DNA of 64,000 nucleotides from JAIBAJ01 sp965284645. GTDB lineage: Bacteria; Bacteroidota; Bacteroidia; JAIBAJ01. Under the pieces are notes generated by a model. It saw only the letters and a program-made list of their open reading frames with translations, was not told the origin of the DNA and did not search any database. Numbering within the stretch: position 1 is the first letter of the stretch; each line of letters starts with the position of its first letter. The position numbers and the translations under genes are program-made. Below, one piece after another: positions 16,994 to 28,300 of the stretch. The stretch lies in the NCBI GenBank assembly GCA_965284645.1, contig OZ260106.1:1178001-1242000 (forward strand), given 5' to 3'.

Positions 16994-18166
16994 ATGGATA
17001 GAATAGATTTTCAAGATACCGAGACGGCCTTTCGTCACCTGACTGATAAAGACCTTGTTCATTCAAGTCGTTTGTTTTCTCTTTTTGGTCAAACTTGGTT
17101 GCTCAATGCAGGCAAACCTTTATTAAAATTTTCCTTGTCGGCCGGACTGCCCGTTAAAGGCCTGATACGTTCCACCATTTTTCGTCAGTTTTGCGGTGGA
17201 GAGTTTATTGAAGACTGCATGGAAACTATCCAAAAGCTTGGAAAGGGAAATGTTAAGTCCATTTTAGACTATTCTGTTGAAGGCAAAGAAACTGAGGATG
17301 ATTTTAGACGAAATGCAGAAGAAATCATTGCTACGGTGAAGAAGGCAAAGTCTAATCCAAATATTCCTTTTTGTGTTTTTAAGGTCACCGGAGTAGCACG
17401 TTTTTCGCTTTTAGAAGAGGCTAATTCAGGGGAGAAGTTGCCCGATGTAGCCAAGGCTGAATATGAAATGGTGAAGCATCGAATTGAAAATATTTGTCGA
17501 GCAGCTTTTGAGGCAGGGGTTCCGATTTTGATTGATGCCGAAGAAACATGGATACAAAATACCATTGATCGATTGGCAGAAGACATGATGTTGCTGTTCA
17601 ACAAGGAACAGCATATCGTTTATAACACCGTACAATTGTATCGCCATAGCCGCTTGGAATATATGCAAGGCCTGTACGAGCGTTCCATTCAACAGGGCTT
17701 TAAACCAGCCTTAAAGTTGGTTAGAGGTGCCTACATGGAAAAGGAAAGAGAGCGAGCAAGAAAAATGGGTTATCCCTCCCCAATCAATCCCAGTAAGGAA
17801 GCAACAGACGATGATTTTAACAAGGCCTTGGATTTTTGTTTGAAGCACCATCCACATTTTGCTATCTGCGCCGGCACACATAATGAAGAAAGCAGTCAGC
17901 ATTTGGTGAACCTGATGCACCATTACGGCTTATCCTTTAACGATTCCCACATTTGGTTTAGCCAATTGTTAGGCATGAGCGACAATATCAGTTATAACCT
18001 AGCAGCAAAAGGATATAATGTTGCCAAATATGTTCCCTACGGGCCAATTGAAGAGGTTATGCCTTATTTGATGCGACGGGCAGAAGAAAATACCTCTATC
18101 GAAGGACAAACCGGCAGAGAATTGAATTTGTTACAAAAGGAATTGGAAAGAAGGAAGGCAAAGTAA
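16994..18166 (+). CDS. proline dehydrogenase (monofunctional)
   Basis: 390 residues from the ATG at 16994. The FAD TIM-barrel motifs of the PutA/PRODH family are present: DAEETWIQNTID (about 182-193), YNTVQLYRH, LKLVRGAYMEKERERA, AICAGTHNEES and the C-terminal YVPYGPIEEVMPYLMRRAEEN. The enzyme oxidises proline to pyrroline-5-carboxylate and passes electrons to quinone at the inner membrane. No P5C dehydrogenase domain or gene is attached, so that step must be encoded elsewhere. It has its own promoter box. Confidence 0.93.
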   Translation: MDRIDFQDTETAFRHLTDKDLVHSSRLFSLFGQTWLLNAGKPLLKFSLSAGLPVKGLIRSTIFRQFCGGEFIEDCMETIQKLGKGNVKSILDYSVEGKETEDDFRRNAEEIIATVKKAKSNPNIPFCVFKVTGVARFSLLEEANSGEKLPDVAKAEYEMVKHRIENICRAAFEAGVPILIDAEETWIQNTIDRLAEDMMLLFNKEQHIVYNTVQLYRHSRLEYMQGLYERSIQQGFKPALKLVRGAYMEKERERARKMGYPSPINPSKEATDDDFNKALDFCLKHHPHFAICAGTHNEESSQHLVNLMHHYGLSFNDSHIWFSQLLGMSDNISYNLAAKGYNVAKYVPYGPIEEVMPYLMRRAEENTSIEGQTGRELNLLQKELERRKAK

Positions 18167-18496
18167 ATGGTACTCTTCTTTTGGTTAGGTTATTTGAATT
18201 CTGCTTTTGAATGGTAATTTAGAAAAGCTTTAGAATGCCAGTAAGGCCTTTTTATTGCACAACAGGTTATTCGTTTATACTTTTTAACCCAGATTACGCA
18301 TTAGAAATCGTCATGAAGATTTCAAATGCAATAAAGACGAGGGTTTCAGGTTAATTTTTGGGTGAAGGAATAGTAAACTATTTTGAAGTCAAAAATTGTT
18401 CTGAAATCCTTGTATTTGAAGCAGTTGAAAGCTGTAATAGATTTCTAATGCTGAATTTGGGTTTAATTCAGAATCTAGGAAAAAGTTATGTTGTTG
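18167..18496. other. intergenic gap with a MITE remnant
   Basis: AT-rich, no coding signal. It contains at 18288-18309 a match to one MITE end (CCCAGATTACGCATTAGAAA) directly preceded by TTTTTAA, after which the similarity is lost. This is a truncated copy. Confidence 0.5.
18288..18309 (-). repeat. MITE-like element, truncated copy
   Basis: About 22 bases match the right end of the intact elements (reverse orientation), starting CCCAGATTACG with TTTAA in front. The remainder of the element is missing. Confidence 0.5.
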
Positions 18497-18700
18497 TAAA
18501 TCATTTGGCAGGCTCCCTCCGCCCCAAAACCATTTCACCAAAAAAATAAGTGTGTACCAGGGCGTTCGGGCCACGCTATCGCTAGTACTCCTCGGCCTGC
18601 TCCGTGCCTACGCAGTCCTGTGGGGTACCACGCTCTATCGTTGCCTGGGGTTCTTCGTGCCTGGGTGTAGTTGAAGTACTGGGCAGTGGTTTCACTTCTA
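18497..18700 (+). repeat. GC-rich dispersed repeat, copy 2
   Basis: Reads from the end TTTGGCAGGCTCCCTCCGCC through the core (CCTCGGCCTGCTCCGTGCCT, then GCAGTCCTGTGGGGTAC) to GGTTCTTCGTGCCTGGGTG. It is almost the reverse complement of the copies at 52243-52528 and 61366-61649. With copy 3 it forms an inverted pair. Confidence 0.8.
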
Positions 18701-18725
18701 TTTTCTATTTCCTCACTTCTCTTTA

Positions 18726-18890
18726 TTTTCCTCCGTCCGGGTAGGGATAGCAGCGGATAGCCCACAGGGATGCGTAGGCACGGAGCAGACCGAGGACTAG
18801 AAGCGAATAGCCCGACCATGAGCCCAGTAAAATGCCTAATCAACGGAGAATGATTGTGGCGAATGGGACCCGCCTAATCATCCCCATTCA
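18726..18890 (-). repeat. GC-rich dispersed repeat, copy 3
   Basis: Inverted relative to copy 2, about 30 bases further on. It runs from CCGTCCGGGTAGGGATAG through the core (CACGGAGCAGACCGAGGACT) to GGCGAATGGGACCCGCC. The copy 2-copy 3 block is, inverted, the same arrangement as at 52.0-52.5 kb. Confidence 0.8.
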
Positions 18891-18954
18891 ACTCCATTTC
18901 TTTAATTTCTAAAATATACTTTTTGTACTCTGGCTTTTATGCCCACTAAAACCT

Positions 18955-18962
18955 TAGCTTTG
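18955..18962 (+). promoter_or_regulatory. -7 promoter box TAGCTTTG for the SNF2 helicase gene
   Basis: Exact TAnnTTTG match 17 bases before the ATG at 18980. Confidence 0.65.
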
Positions 18963-18979
18963 CGGTTTATTTAAGGCGC

Positions 18980-21900
18980 ATGCAGGCTATTGCTATTGCA
19001 ATTGAAAAATACATAAAGAGACTCGATACAGGAAGTGTTTCAAGGGGAAGACAAATTTTTCTGAACCAAGGTGTTCGGCCTGTAAAGTTGGAGATAGAGA
19101 AGCGAAATGCGCTTTTTAAGGTTTCTAGTCAAAGTTTTTTAGGGGAATATACGGTTAGTTTGATCGGTTTTACCCATTATGATACCATTAAAAACAATTG
19201 TACCTGTCCGGTTGGTCTCAATTGTAAACATGTGGTAGCGGCTATGCTCTACCTCAAAAACCACTTGTCGAATCCGCCTGCACAGCTTAGTGCCGAAGAT
19301 AAAGCCGAAGAGGAAGCCGCCATCAAAATTCCGGTGGAATGGCAAGAAACCAAATTGCTTGACCTTGATTCGGATAGCCTTTCCAAAACAGCCGGACGAA
19401 ACGAATGGCAATTGGGCTATACCATCTTTATGAAGAACCTGGTTTTTGTGCAAACAGCCGAAAACCGAAAAGTGCTGGCCCAAGTGCTCGATGGGGAAAA
19501 TACCTACCAAATCGAACTCGAGAAACTGGAAATTGGCCTTATTCAAGCGAAATGTGATTGCCGTAAACGCACCTTTTCCCTTTGCGAACATAAAGTGGCC
19601 CTCGTGCTTACACTTAACAAACGCTTTGGCCGAAACTACCTGGATACCCTCGTAGATCCGAATACCCAAAAACGTCAATTGCTGGCCGAATACGGTTATA
19701 CCCTCGAAGATAACTGGGCCGATAAATTCCAATTTAATAGCTTCGGCGGAAAAGTAAAGATGATTGTGCTGGACCCAAGTCTGCGCAAACTTTCGGAATT
19801 CGAAAATTGGGGACAATTCCACCAACGCATCGGAATAAAACTTAACCCGGGCCGTCCACTCAACGAACATTTACCAATTCGCAGCTATGACGCCGATACC
19901 GGAGTGGGCTTTGTGCTAAAAACCGATCTCGATACTTTTCCTTATTTCTCCATTCAACCAGTTACCGGAAAACTAAAAAAAGACCGCAAATCTTTTGTTT
20001 CGAATTTGGAAGAATTTTTCCCTGATTTTCCCCCTTCCTTAATCAGTTACAGCGAACAACAAAAAGGCATTATTGAGCTTTGTAGCAAACTTAGCCCGAA
20101 ATCCATACTCGGCTATTTCAATACCTTTTCGGTGCGTAATCTCAACTCGGTAAGTGCCGACGAAGTATTTGAATATGCCAATATGTTCTCGGGCGAGGAA
20201 TTGTTCGAACTTCGAAAATATGTGCACGGATTGCTTTTGTCGCACCTCGAAATGCTCCACCAAGAAGAAATGCTGTTCTATTCCGCTCAGCAAGTTGGCA
20301 TTGGTCTGCGTTCATTGGAAACAGTGAAAATTATGCCCAAACCCATCGAGATTGTAGTGAAGGTGGAAGAAGACAAGGAGTTTATTTGGGCAAGTTTGGT
20401 GTACCTGTACGAAGGACAAGAAATCGTTGCCCCGCTCCAATTGCGGTCGGTTCTGTTTTTGTCGGACGGCAATACCTATTACCTGCCTAAAAACCCGGGA
20501 GATGCCGCATTGGTTAAAGAGTTTGGCCCCGATAACTGTATCAAAGCCAATAACAAGGACAAGGAAGCCTTTATTGAAAAATTCATTCTTCCTATCCAAC
20601 TTTCGAATACTTTGGAATTGCCTGAAAAAGCGGTCACCAAATCCGAAAGTTCCAATTTCAAACCCTTGGTTTATCTGGCCGAACTTAACGATACGCATTT
20701 GCTCATCACCCCCGTGTTTCGGTATGGCAATACCTTGGTGGAAAAAGATGGCAGACAGGTGATATGGGCCAAAAATGCTAAGAAATACAGCCAAATTGAA
20801 CGGGATTTAGAAAAAGAAGAGCTTTTCTTTAAAGCCGTTCAAACCTTGCATCCGAAGTTTGAAATCCAAAACGATAAGGAGTTTTTCCATTTATTGTTTG
20901 ATGATGCCCTTGAAAATGGCTGGTTTTTTAACCTGTTCGAAGAATTGAAAAAATTGGGTGCCGATGTGTTGGGCTTAAAAGAACTGCAACATTTCAAATA
21001 CAACCCTAACAAACCAACCGTTAAACTTACTGTTGGCAGCGGTATCGATTGGTTTGATGTAAACGTGGAAGTGAGCTTCGGCGACCAGCATATTACCTTG
21101 AAAGAACTGCGCAAAGCGGTGTTGAACGACCAAAAGTTCATCCAATTGGAAGATGGCACCTTGGGCATTTTGCCTGAAGAATGGCTGAACCAATACCGCA
21201 CCATGTTGCGCCTGGCCAAGTTCGAAAAAACAGGCATGAAGGTGAGCAAACATCACTTTTCACTGATCGACGAGCTGTATCAGCAAATCGATGATATGTC
21301 GGTTCGACAAGAGCTAGACGAAAAAAGGGAGAAGCTGAAAAACTTCAACAACATTACCCAAATCACCATTCCAAAAGGGGTGCAAGCCGAACTTCGTCCT
21401 TACCAAGAAGCCGGCGTAAACTGGCTGAACTTTTTAAATGAATTCAAATTTGGAGGTTGTTTGGCCGATGATATGGGATTGGGTAAAACCTTGCAAGCCT
21501 TAACCTTTTTGCAGCACTACAAAAGTATCGAAACCGAAAAGCGACCCTCCTTGGTGGTTTGTCCAAATACCTTGGTGTTCAACTGGGAAAACGAGATAAA
21601 AAAGTTTTGTCCAGACATGAAATACACCATCCACCACGGACAACAGCGTAGGTTAGGCCCCGAAAACCTAATGAAAGCCGATTTGGTGATAACGACCTAC
21701 GGCACCTTGCGCAGCGATATCGAGTGGATCAAAGACATTGCCTTTGGTTATACCGTATTGGATGAAAGCCAAGCTATCAAAAACCCGGAGGCGAAAATTA
21801 CCAAAGCCGTAAACCTAATACAAACCAAACATAAGCTGATTTTGACAGGAACGCCGGTACAGAACAATACCTTCGACCTGTATGCCCAAATGAATTTTTT

Positions 21901-22776
21901 GAATCCGGGGATGTTGGGTGGAATGGATTTTTTCAAAGAGAATTTTGCCGTACCCATCGATAGGGATAGAAACGAGGAGAAGTCGACCGAACTGAAAAAG
22001 CTGATTTATCCGTTTATGTTGCGCCGTACCAAGGAGCAGGTAGCCAAAGATTTGCCCGAGAAGACCGAAATGGTACTTTGGTGCGAAATGGGAGCCAACC
22101 AACGCCGAGTGTACGATGCTTTCAAAAATGAATACCGCGATTTCTTGATGCAACGTATTGCCGATAGCGGAATTGAACAAAGCAATATGCATGTGTTGCA
22201 AGGTTTGATGCGCTTGCGCCAAATTTGCGACAGTCCAACCTTAGTTCCCGACGTACGCTACCACACCACCGAATCGGTTAAGGCAGAGGAGTTGATACGG
22301 GAGATAACCGAAAATGTGAGCAACCACAAGGCCTTGATTTTTTCGCAGTTTTTGGGCATGCTGGATATCGTAGGCAAAAAACTAACCGAACATAGCATTC
22401 CCTTCGCCTATTTGGATGGTAAAACCAAGAACCGCAAAGAGGTGGTGGAAAAATTCCAAACCGACGAGGAATGTAAAGTGTTTTTGATCAGTTTGACGGC
22501 TGGTGGAACCGGTTTGAACCTTACTGCCGCCGATTACGTGTACATTGTTGATCCTTGGTGGAACCCCGCTGTAGAGCAACAAGCCATCGACCGTACCCAT
22601 CGCATCGGACAAACCAAGAATATTTTCGCCTACAAAATGATCTGCAAAGACACCGTGGAAGAGAAGATTCTATTGCTACAAGAAAAAAGAAAAAACTGGC
22701 CGGTGATATTGTTGGAGATGATGCAGCCTTTGTGAAAAAGCTTAGCAAGGACGATATCGACTTTTTGTTTAGTTAA
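18980..22776 (+). CDS. SWIM-domain SNF2 helicase, C-terminus in the -1 frame
   Basis: The zero frame gives 1251 residues to 22735. An N-terminal SWIM zinc finger (CTCPVGLNCKH, about 74-85) and a second CxC...CxH (about 191-204) precede a SNF2 ATPase core: Walker A DDMGLGKT (about 829), DESQ box (about 926), and the C-terminal helicase lobe with GGTGLNLTAADYV and DRTHRIGQT (about 1175-1211). It should be an ATP-driven DNA translocase. The zero frame ends aberrantly (RKNWPVILLEMMQPL). The -1 frame instead continues KLAGDIVGDDAAFVKKLSKD and ends in DFLFS at 22776, the usual SNF2 end. The shift point is an in-phase A AAA AAC heptamer at 22690-22696. It may be programmed frameshifting or a one-base loss. 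Confidence 0.85.
22690..22696 (+). promoter_or_regulatory. slippery heptamer A AAA AAC, candidate -1 frameshift site
   Basis: In the helicase zero frame the codons read AGA AAA AAC, so A AAA AAC has the X XXY YYZ phase needed for simultaneous -1 slippage. After slipping, translation gives QEKRKKLAGDIV and the family-like C-terminus. No stimulatory stem-loop was verified. An A lost from the preceding poly-A tract would give nearly the same protein. Confidence 0.5.
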
Positions 22777-22978
22777 GCAAAGCCTACATTCGCTGATAAA
22801 CTGCCTGGTTGGGTTTGTTTGGGTTGTTGAAACATCGCTGTTGGCCCTACCACAAACACCAGTTGTAAGCAGCCCAAATACTAGGCTCTAAGGTGGGTAA
22901 TAGCCTGAATAATCGCCCGTTTGGAATAATTTTACCATTCCAAGTGCGACTAATGAACCTTTGTAACGGGTAATCGCC

Positions 22979-22986
22979 TTATTTTG
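22979..22986 (+). promoter_or_regulatory. probable -7 box TTATTTTG for methylmalonyl-CoA mutase
   Basis: One mismatch to TAnnTTTG, 17 bases before the TTG start at 23004, with a TTTG further upstream that could serve as the -33 element. Confidence 0.4.
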
Positions 22987-23003
22987 CCCCAAATTCCACC
23001 CCG

Positions 23004-25067
23004 TTGAAGTTAGCTGATATCACCCTGCAAAAATCCTTTCCGAAAAGCCAAGAATCGGTCTCCGACAAGGCTTCCGAACTGCGTAACTACCATGCTGGTC
23101 TTCCCCCTTTTCTAAGAGGACCTTATGCTTCAATGTACCTCGTTCGCCCCTGGACCGTTCGACAGTATGCCGGTTTTAGCACCGCCGAAGCCAGCAATGC
23201 CTTCTACCGCCGAAATTTGGCAGCCGGACAAATGGGTCTTTCCGTGGCCTTCGACTTGGCTACCCACCGCGGATACGATAGTGACCACCCCCGCGTAACG
23301 GGCGATGTAGGCAAGGCCGGCGTAGCAATCGACTCGGTGGAAGATATGAAAATCCTCTTCGACCAAATTCCTTTGGATAAAATGTCGGTTTCCATGACCA
23401 TGAATGGGGCTGTATTGCCTATCATGGCATTTTATATTGTGGCAGCTGAGGAGCAAGGTGTAGCGCCCGAATTGCTCTCCGGAACCATCCAAAACGATAT
23501 TCTGAAGGAGTTTATGGTGCGCAATACTTACATCTATCCGCCTAAACCTAGTATGAAAATCATTGGGGATATTTTCGAATTTACTTCGCAATATATGCCC
23601 AAGTTCAACAGCATTAGTATTTCGGGCTACCACATTCACGAAGCCGGTGGAACAGCCGAAATCGAATTGGCTTATACCTTGGCCGATGGCTTGGAATACC
23701 TGCGTACGGGTTTGGCCGCCGGACTCAAAATCGATGAGTTTGCCCCACGCTTGTCATTCTTTTGGGCCGTTGGCATGGACCATTTCTTGGAAATTGCTAA
23801 ATTAAGGGCCGGTCGGGTGCTGTGGGCCGAAATGGTCAAACAGTTCAACCCCCAATCCGAGAAATCATTGCCGCTTCGTACGCATTGCCAAACTTCGGGC
23901 TGGAGTCTTACCGAACAAGATCCATACAACAATGTGGCCCGCACCTGCATCGAAGCATTGGCCGCGGCTTTGGGCGGAACACAATCGTTACATACCAATG
24001 CCTTGGATGAGGCTATTGCCCTCCCAACCGATTATTCGGCACGCATTGCCCGCAACACCCAATTGTACCTGCAAGAGGAAACCTATATCACAAAGGCCAT
24101 TGACCCTTGGGGTGGTTCGGTTTATGTGGAAGGACTAACCCATGACCTGATGGAAAAGGCTAAACTGCTTATCGAGGAGGTGGAATCCTTGGGTGGTATG
24201 GCCAAAGCGATTGAAGCCGGTGTGCCTAAAATGCGTATCGAAGAAGCAGCCGCCAAACGCCAAGCCCGCATTGATAGCGGAAAAGATGGAATTATTGGTG
24301 TAAACCGCTTCCAAATCAACGAAGAAACCCAGCTCGATGTGCTAGAAGTGGATAACAATGCCGTTCGTGAAAGCCAAATCGCCCGACTAAAATCTACCAA
24401 AGCCTCTCGCGACAACCAAGCGGTGTTGCAAGCATTGGAAGCCTTAACCCAAGCCTGCGAAACCGGCAATGGAAACCTGTTAGCCCTGGCTGTTGATGCA
24501 GCTCGAAAAAGGGCTACCTTGGGCGAAATCAGTTTGGCTTGCGAAAAGATTTTTACCCGATATTCGGCCACAATTCGCTCCATTTCAGGCGTATATTCGA
24601 TGGAAATGCCCCAAAACCAAGATTTTTTAAAAGCTCGCCAACTCGCCGATGCCTTTGCTGAAAAGGAAGGCCGCAGACCTCGGATTTTGGTTGCTAAAAT
24701 GGGCCAGGATGGACACGATCGTGGCGCTAAAGTTATCTCTACTTCCTTTGCCGATATGGGTTTCGACGTCGATATCGGACCCTTGTTCCAAACACCGGAG
24801 GAGGTAGCCCAGCAGGCCGCCGAAAACGATGTGCATATTTTAGGCGTGTCAAGTTTGGCCGGTGGTCATAAAACCTTGGTGCCCGCAGTGATTGAAGCCC
24901 TGAAAAACCTCGGCCGTCCGGATATTATGGTGGTTGCTGGAGGGGTTATTCCCAAACAGGATTATACCTTTTTGGAAGAGCGCGGGGTAGCTGGTATTTT
25001 CGGTCCTGGAACCAATATTCCCTTAGCTGCCATCGAAATTTTGGAAAAGATGCTGGCCGTAAATTAA
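23004..25067 (+). CDS. mutB: methylmalonyl-CoA mutase large subunit
   Basis: 687 residues from a TTG; no upstream ATG is in frame and the first ATG would remove conserved sequence. The catalytic barrel has YASMYLVRPWTVRQYAGFST near the N-terminus and SGYHIHEAGG. The C-terminal cobalamin domain has the DxHxxG motif GQDGHDRGAK with the cobalt-ligand His571. It interconverts succinyl-CoA and methylmalonyl-CoA in propionate and odd-chain/branched amino-acid metabolism. The small subunit gene mutA is usually immediately upstream in Bacteroidota, but here the neighbour is the helicase gene, so mutA must lie elsewhere or be absent. Confidence 0.93.
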   Translation: MKLADITLQKSFPKSQESVSDKASELRNYHAGLPPFLRGPYASMYLVRPWTVRQYAGFSTAEASNAFYRRNLAAGQMGLSVAFDLATHRGYDSDHPRVTGDVGKAGVAIDSVEDMKILFDQIPLDKMSVSMTMNGAVLPIMAFYIVAAEEQGVAPELLSGTIQNDILKEFMVRNTYIYPPKPSMKIIGDIFEFTSQYMPKFNSISISGYHIHEAGGTAEIELAYTLADGLEYLRTGLAAGLKIDEFAPRLSFFWAVGMDHFLEIAKLRAGRVLWAEMVKQFNPQSEKSLPLRTHCQTSGWSLTEQDPYNNVARTCIEALAAALGGTQSLHTNALDEAIALPTDYSARIARNTQLYLQEETYITKAIDPWGGSVYVEGLTHDLMEKAKLLIEEVESLGGMAKAIEAGVPKMRIEEAAAKRQARIDSGKDGIIGVNRFQINEETQLDVLEVDNNAVRESQIARLKSTKASRDNQAVLQALEALTQACETGNGNLLALAVDAARKRATLGEISLACEKIFTRYSATIRSISGVYSMEMPQNQDFLKARQLADAFAEKEGRRPRILVAKMGQDGHDRGAKVISTSFADMGFDVDIGPLFQTPEEVAQQAAENDVHILGVSSLAGGHKTLVPAVIEALKNLGRPDIMVVAGGVIPKQDYTFLEERGVAGIFGPGTNIPLAAIEILEKMLAVN

Positions 25068-25149
25068 GCCAAATAAAACAATAGCCGTATTTATTTTCGA
25101 ACGATTGGATTTAAACATCTTAGTCGTTTAAGCCTTTCTATTGCAGAAT

Positions 25150-25343
25150 CGGGGTTCAAGCACCTATGCCCAGGCCTAGCACTGCACTCTTTTCGGGTAG
25201 GGATAGAGGCAGTGTAGCCCACAGGGATGCGGAGGCACGGAGCAGACCGAGGACTACCGCCGAAAGCCCGGCCCTGAGCCTTAGCGTTGCCTATTTAAGG
25301 CGCAAATGTTTAGTGCGAAGGGACCCGCCTAACCCTAAAAAAC
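25150..25343 (-). repeat. GC-rich dispersed repeat, copy 4
   Basis: Reads TTCGGGTAGGGATAGAGG, then the core (CCCACAGGGATGCGGAGGCA, CGGAGCAGACCGAGGACT) and ends in GCGAAGGGACCCGCC. It fills the gap between the convergent mutB and dnaE genes. Confidence 0.8.
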
Positions 25344-28300
25344 CTAATTCAAATCCCAAGTAGCATTGGGCAAATTGGTAAATACTTTAATCAAATCATT
25401 GTTGAGGTCAACCTTGAATTTTCGGGAAAAGGTATCCAAACGGGTATTGCTCTCCGATTCAATAAAATTGATGCGCAATTGGTTGTTTCCCTTGTGCAAT
25501 GTCACACTCTCGACGATGGTTTCCAAAACGGCTTCATCCAAGGATTCCACGGGCAAAGTCAAGGTCAACACCTTGTTTTGGGTTTCTTTAAGCTGGTCCA
25601 ATAAGCCGATATTCAACACCTTTAATTCCAGGTTTTCGCCGCTCGGATCGTTGCCCCAATTTCGTTGCCTAACCTGGCATTTTACGGCCACAAACAAGCT
25701 CTCCATCAGGTAGTTCCTGAATTTGAGGTAATCTTCGCTCCACAGGGTAAACTCCACAAAACCTTCGTAATCTTCCAACTTGAATTTGCCGAAAGGTTTA
25801 CCGGTTTTGGTGGTCCGGTGTTCAACCATCGTTATTATTCCGCCTATCAGCAAATCCTTGCCCTTAAAGGGTTTGAGGTCTGTTGAAATATCGTTGAGTT
25901 TGATGCCCGGCGTGCAGAAATATTGCAACTCAATTTTGAAATCGTCCAAGGGATGGCCGCTCAGGTAAATGCCAATCATTTCCTTTTCTCTTTTCAACTC
26001 CTCCAGCCGTCCCCATGAATCGCTTTTGGGTTGGGCTGGTTTATTAATCTCTACCTGATCCTCACCACCAAACAAGGATGCTCCCGTTTGTTGGTTGCTT
26101 TCATGCAAACTGTTCCCATACCGAATAAGTTTTTCGATAAAATTGGTTTGTCCACCATCTTCGGAAGCGAAAAAAGCATGCCGTTCAATTCCAAATGAAT
26201 CCAAGGCTCCCGCCTGGGCCAAAGCCTCTAAGTTTTTCTTGTTTACGGTTCTTAAATTGACCCTTTCCACAAAATCGTACACGCTGGCAAACTGCCCTTT
26301 TTTTCGCTCCTCGATCATGTCGATCATGGCCGCTTCACCCACACCTTTCACCGCGCTTAGCGAGAAACGAATTTCGCCTTTCATGTTCACAGAGAAAATG
26401 GTATGGCTTTCGTTTACGTCCGGACCTTTTACCGGGATGCCCATCTTTTTGCACTCGTCCATAAAGAAGGTGATTTTCTCGAGGTTGGCGGAGTTGTTGG
26501 TAAGAACAGCTGCCATGTATTCAGCCGGATAATGGGCTTTTAAGTAGGCCGTTTGATAGGCTACAAAGGCGTAGCAAGTGGAGTGTGATTTGTTGAAAGC
26601 ATATTGGGCAAAGGCTTCCCAGTCGGTCCATACCTTTTCGCAGATTTCCAAGTCATGGCCATTGGCTTTTGCACCGTCCATAAACTTGATTTTCATTTTA
26701 TCCAGGGTTTCCTTTTGCTTTTTACCCATGGCTTTTCGCAGTACGTCGGCATCGCCCTTGCTGAAATTACCCAACTTTTGCGACAACAACATCACCTGCT
26801 CTTGGTACACGGTAATACCATAGGTTTCCTTCAAATGCTCTTCCATTTCGGGCAAATCGTACACGATAGGTTCTTTCCCGTGTTTCCTTTTAATAAAGGT
26901 TGGAATATAGGCCAAGGGTCCCGGACGATACAGGGCGTTCATGGCAATCAAATCCTCAAATTTATCGGGTTTCAAATCCTTCAAGTACTTCTGCATTCCA
27001 TCACTTTCAAACTGGAAAGTACCGTTGGTGTCGCCGAATTGGTAAAGTTCAAAGGTTTTTTTATCGTCGAGCGGAATGTAGTCGATGTCGATTTTTACAC
27101 CATGGTTTTGTTCGATCATGTGGAGGGCATCCTTGATGATGGTCAAGGTTTTTAGGCCCAAAAAGTCCATCTTGATTACCCCGGCATCCTCAATTACGTT
27201 TCCTTCGAATTGAGTCACCAACATGCCGGTATCTTTGGCCGTTGCCACCGGAATAATATTGGTCAAATCGTCGGGTGCAATGATTAGTCCGGCCGCATGC
27301 ACACCCGTATTTCGCACCGAACCTTCCAGTTTGAGGGCTTCTTTGATTACTTCGGCTTGTAAGTCTTTTCCTAGGGCAATTTCCCTAATTTTTCGCACGC
27401 CTTCTAAATCATCGGCACCCAGCTGCTCCTTGTCTTCTAAGCTTCCGCTGCCCGACATAGGTGCATTCATTACCCGAGCCAAGGTGATACCCGGTTTCTC
27501 CGGCACATACTTGGCCAGCATGTTTGATTCGGCCAATGGTAAGTCTAAAACGCGGGCCACATCCTTTATACTGCTTCGGGCTGCCATGGTACCATAGGTC
27601 ACAATTTGGGCCACCTGGTTTCGACCATATTTTTGGATTACATAGTCGATTACTTTTTGTCGGCCTTCATCGTCAAAGTCGGTATCGATATCGGGCATCG
27701 ACTTCCGATCGGGATTGAGGAAACGCTCAAAAAGGAGGTTGTACTTGATTGGGTCGATATTGGTAATGCCAATGCAATAGGCCACAGCCGAACCCGCTGC
27801 CGAACCCCTTCCCGGACCAATCAACACCCCTAAATCCCTTCCGGCACGAATAAAGTCGGATACAATCAAAAAGTACCCGGCAAAACCCATAATTTTAATG
27901 GTATTCAGCTCGAAATCAAGTCGTTCTCTAACCGATTCGGGCAATAGTTCACCATACCGTTGCTTAGCCCCTTCTAAGGTGAGATAATGCAAATAATCGT
28001 CCTGGTTTACAAAGCCGGTTGGAATCTCATAAAAAGGCAAGAGTATATCCTTTTTCAGTTTGAGGTGCTCCACCCGATCCACGATGATATTGGTATTGTC
28101 GACCGCCTCTGGAATATCAGAAAAAAGCTTTTCCATTTCCTGGGTGGTCTTGAAGTAAAATTGGTCATTGAAAAACGCAAACCGCTTACCCTTCACCGAC
28201 ACATCATCGTCGGCAAATTCTTTGATTTTCGGCGTAGCTTGTTTTTCACCGGTGTTAAGACAAAGCAAAATATCGTGGGCATTCCAGTCTTCTTGGTCTA

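Noticed and set aside
19139..19870. 243-codon antisense frame in the SNF2 helicase gene
   Set aside because: Shadow of a conserved coding region; no promoter or domain.
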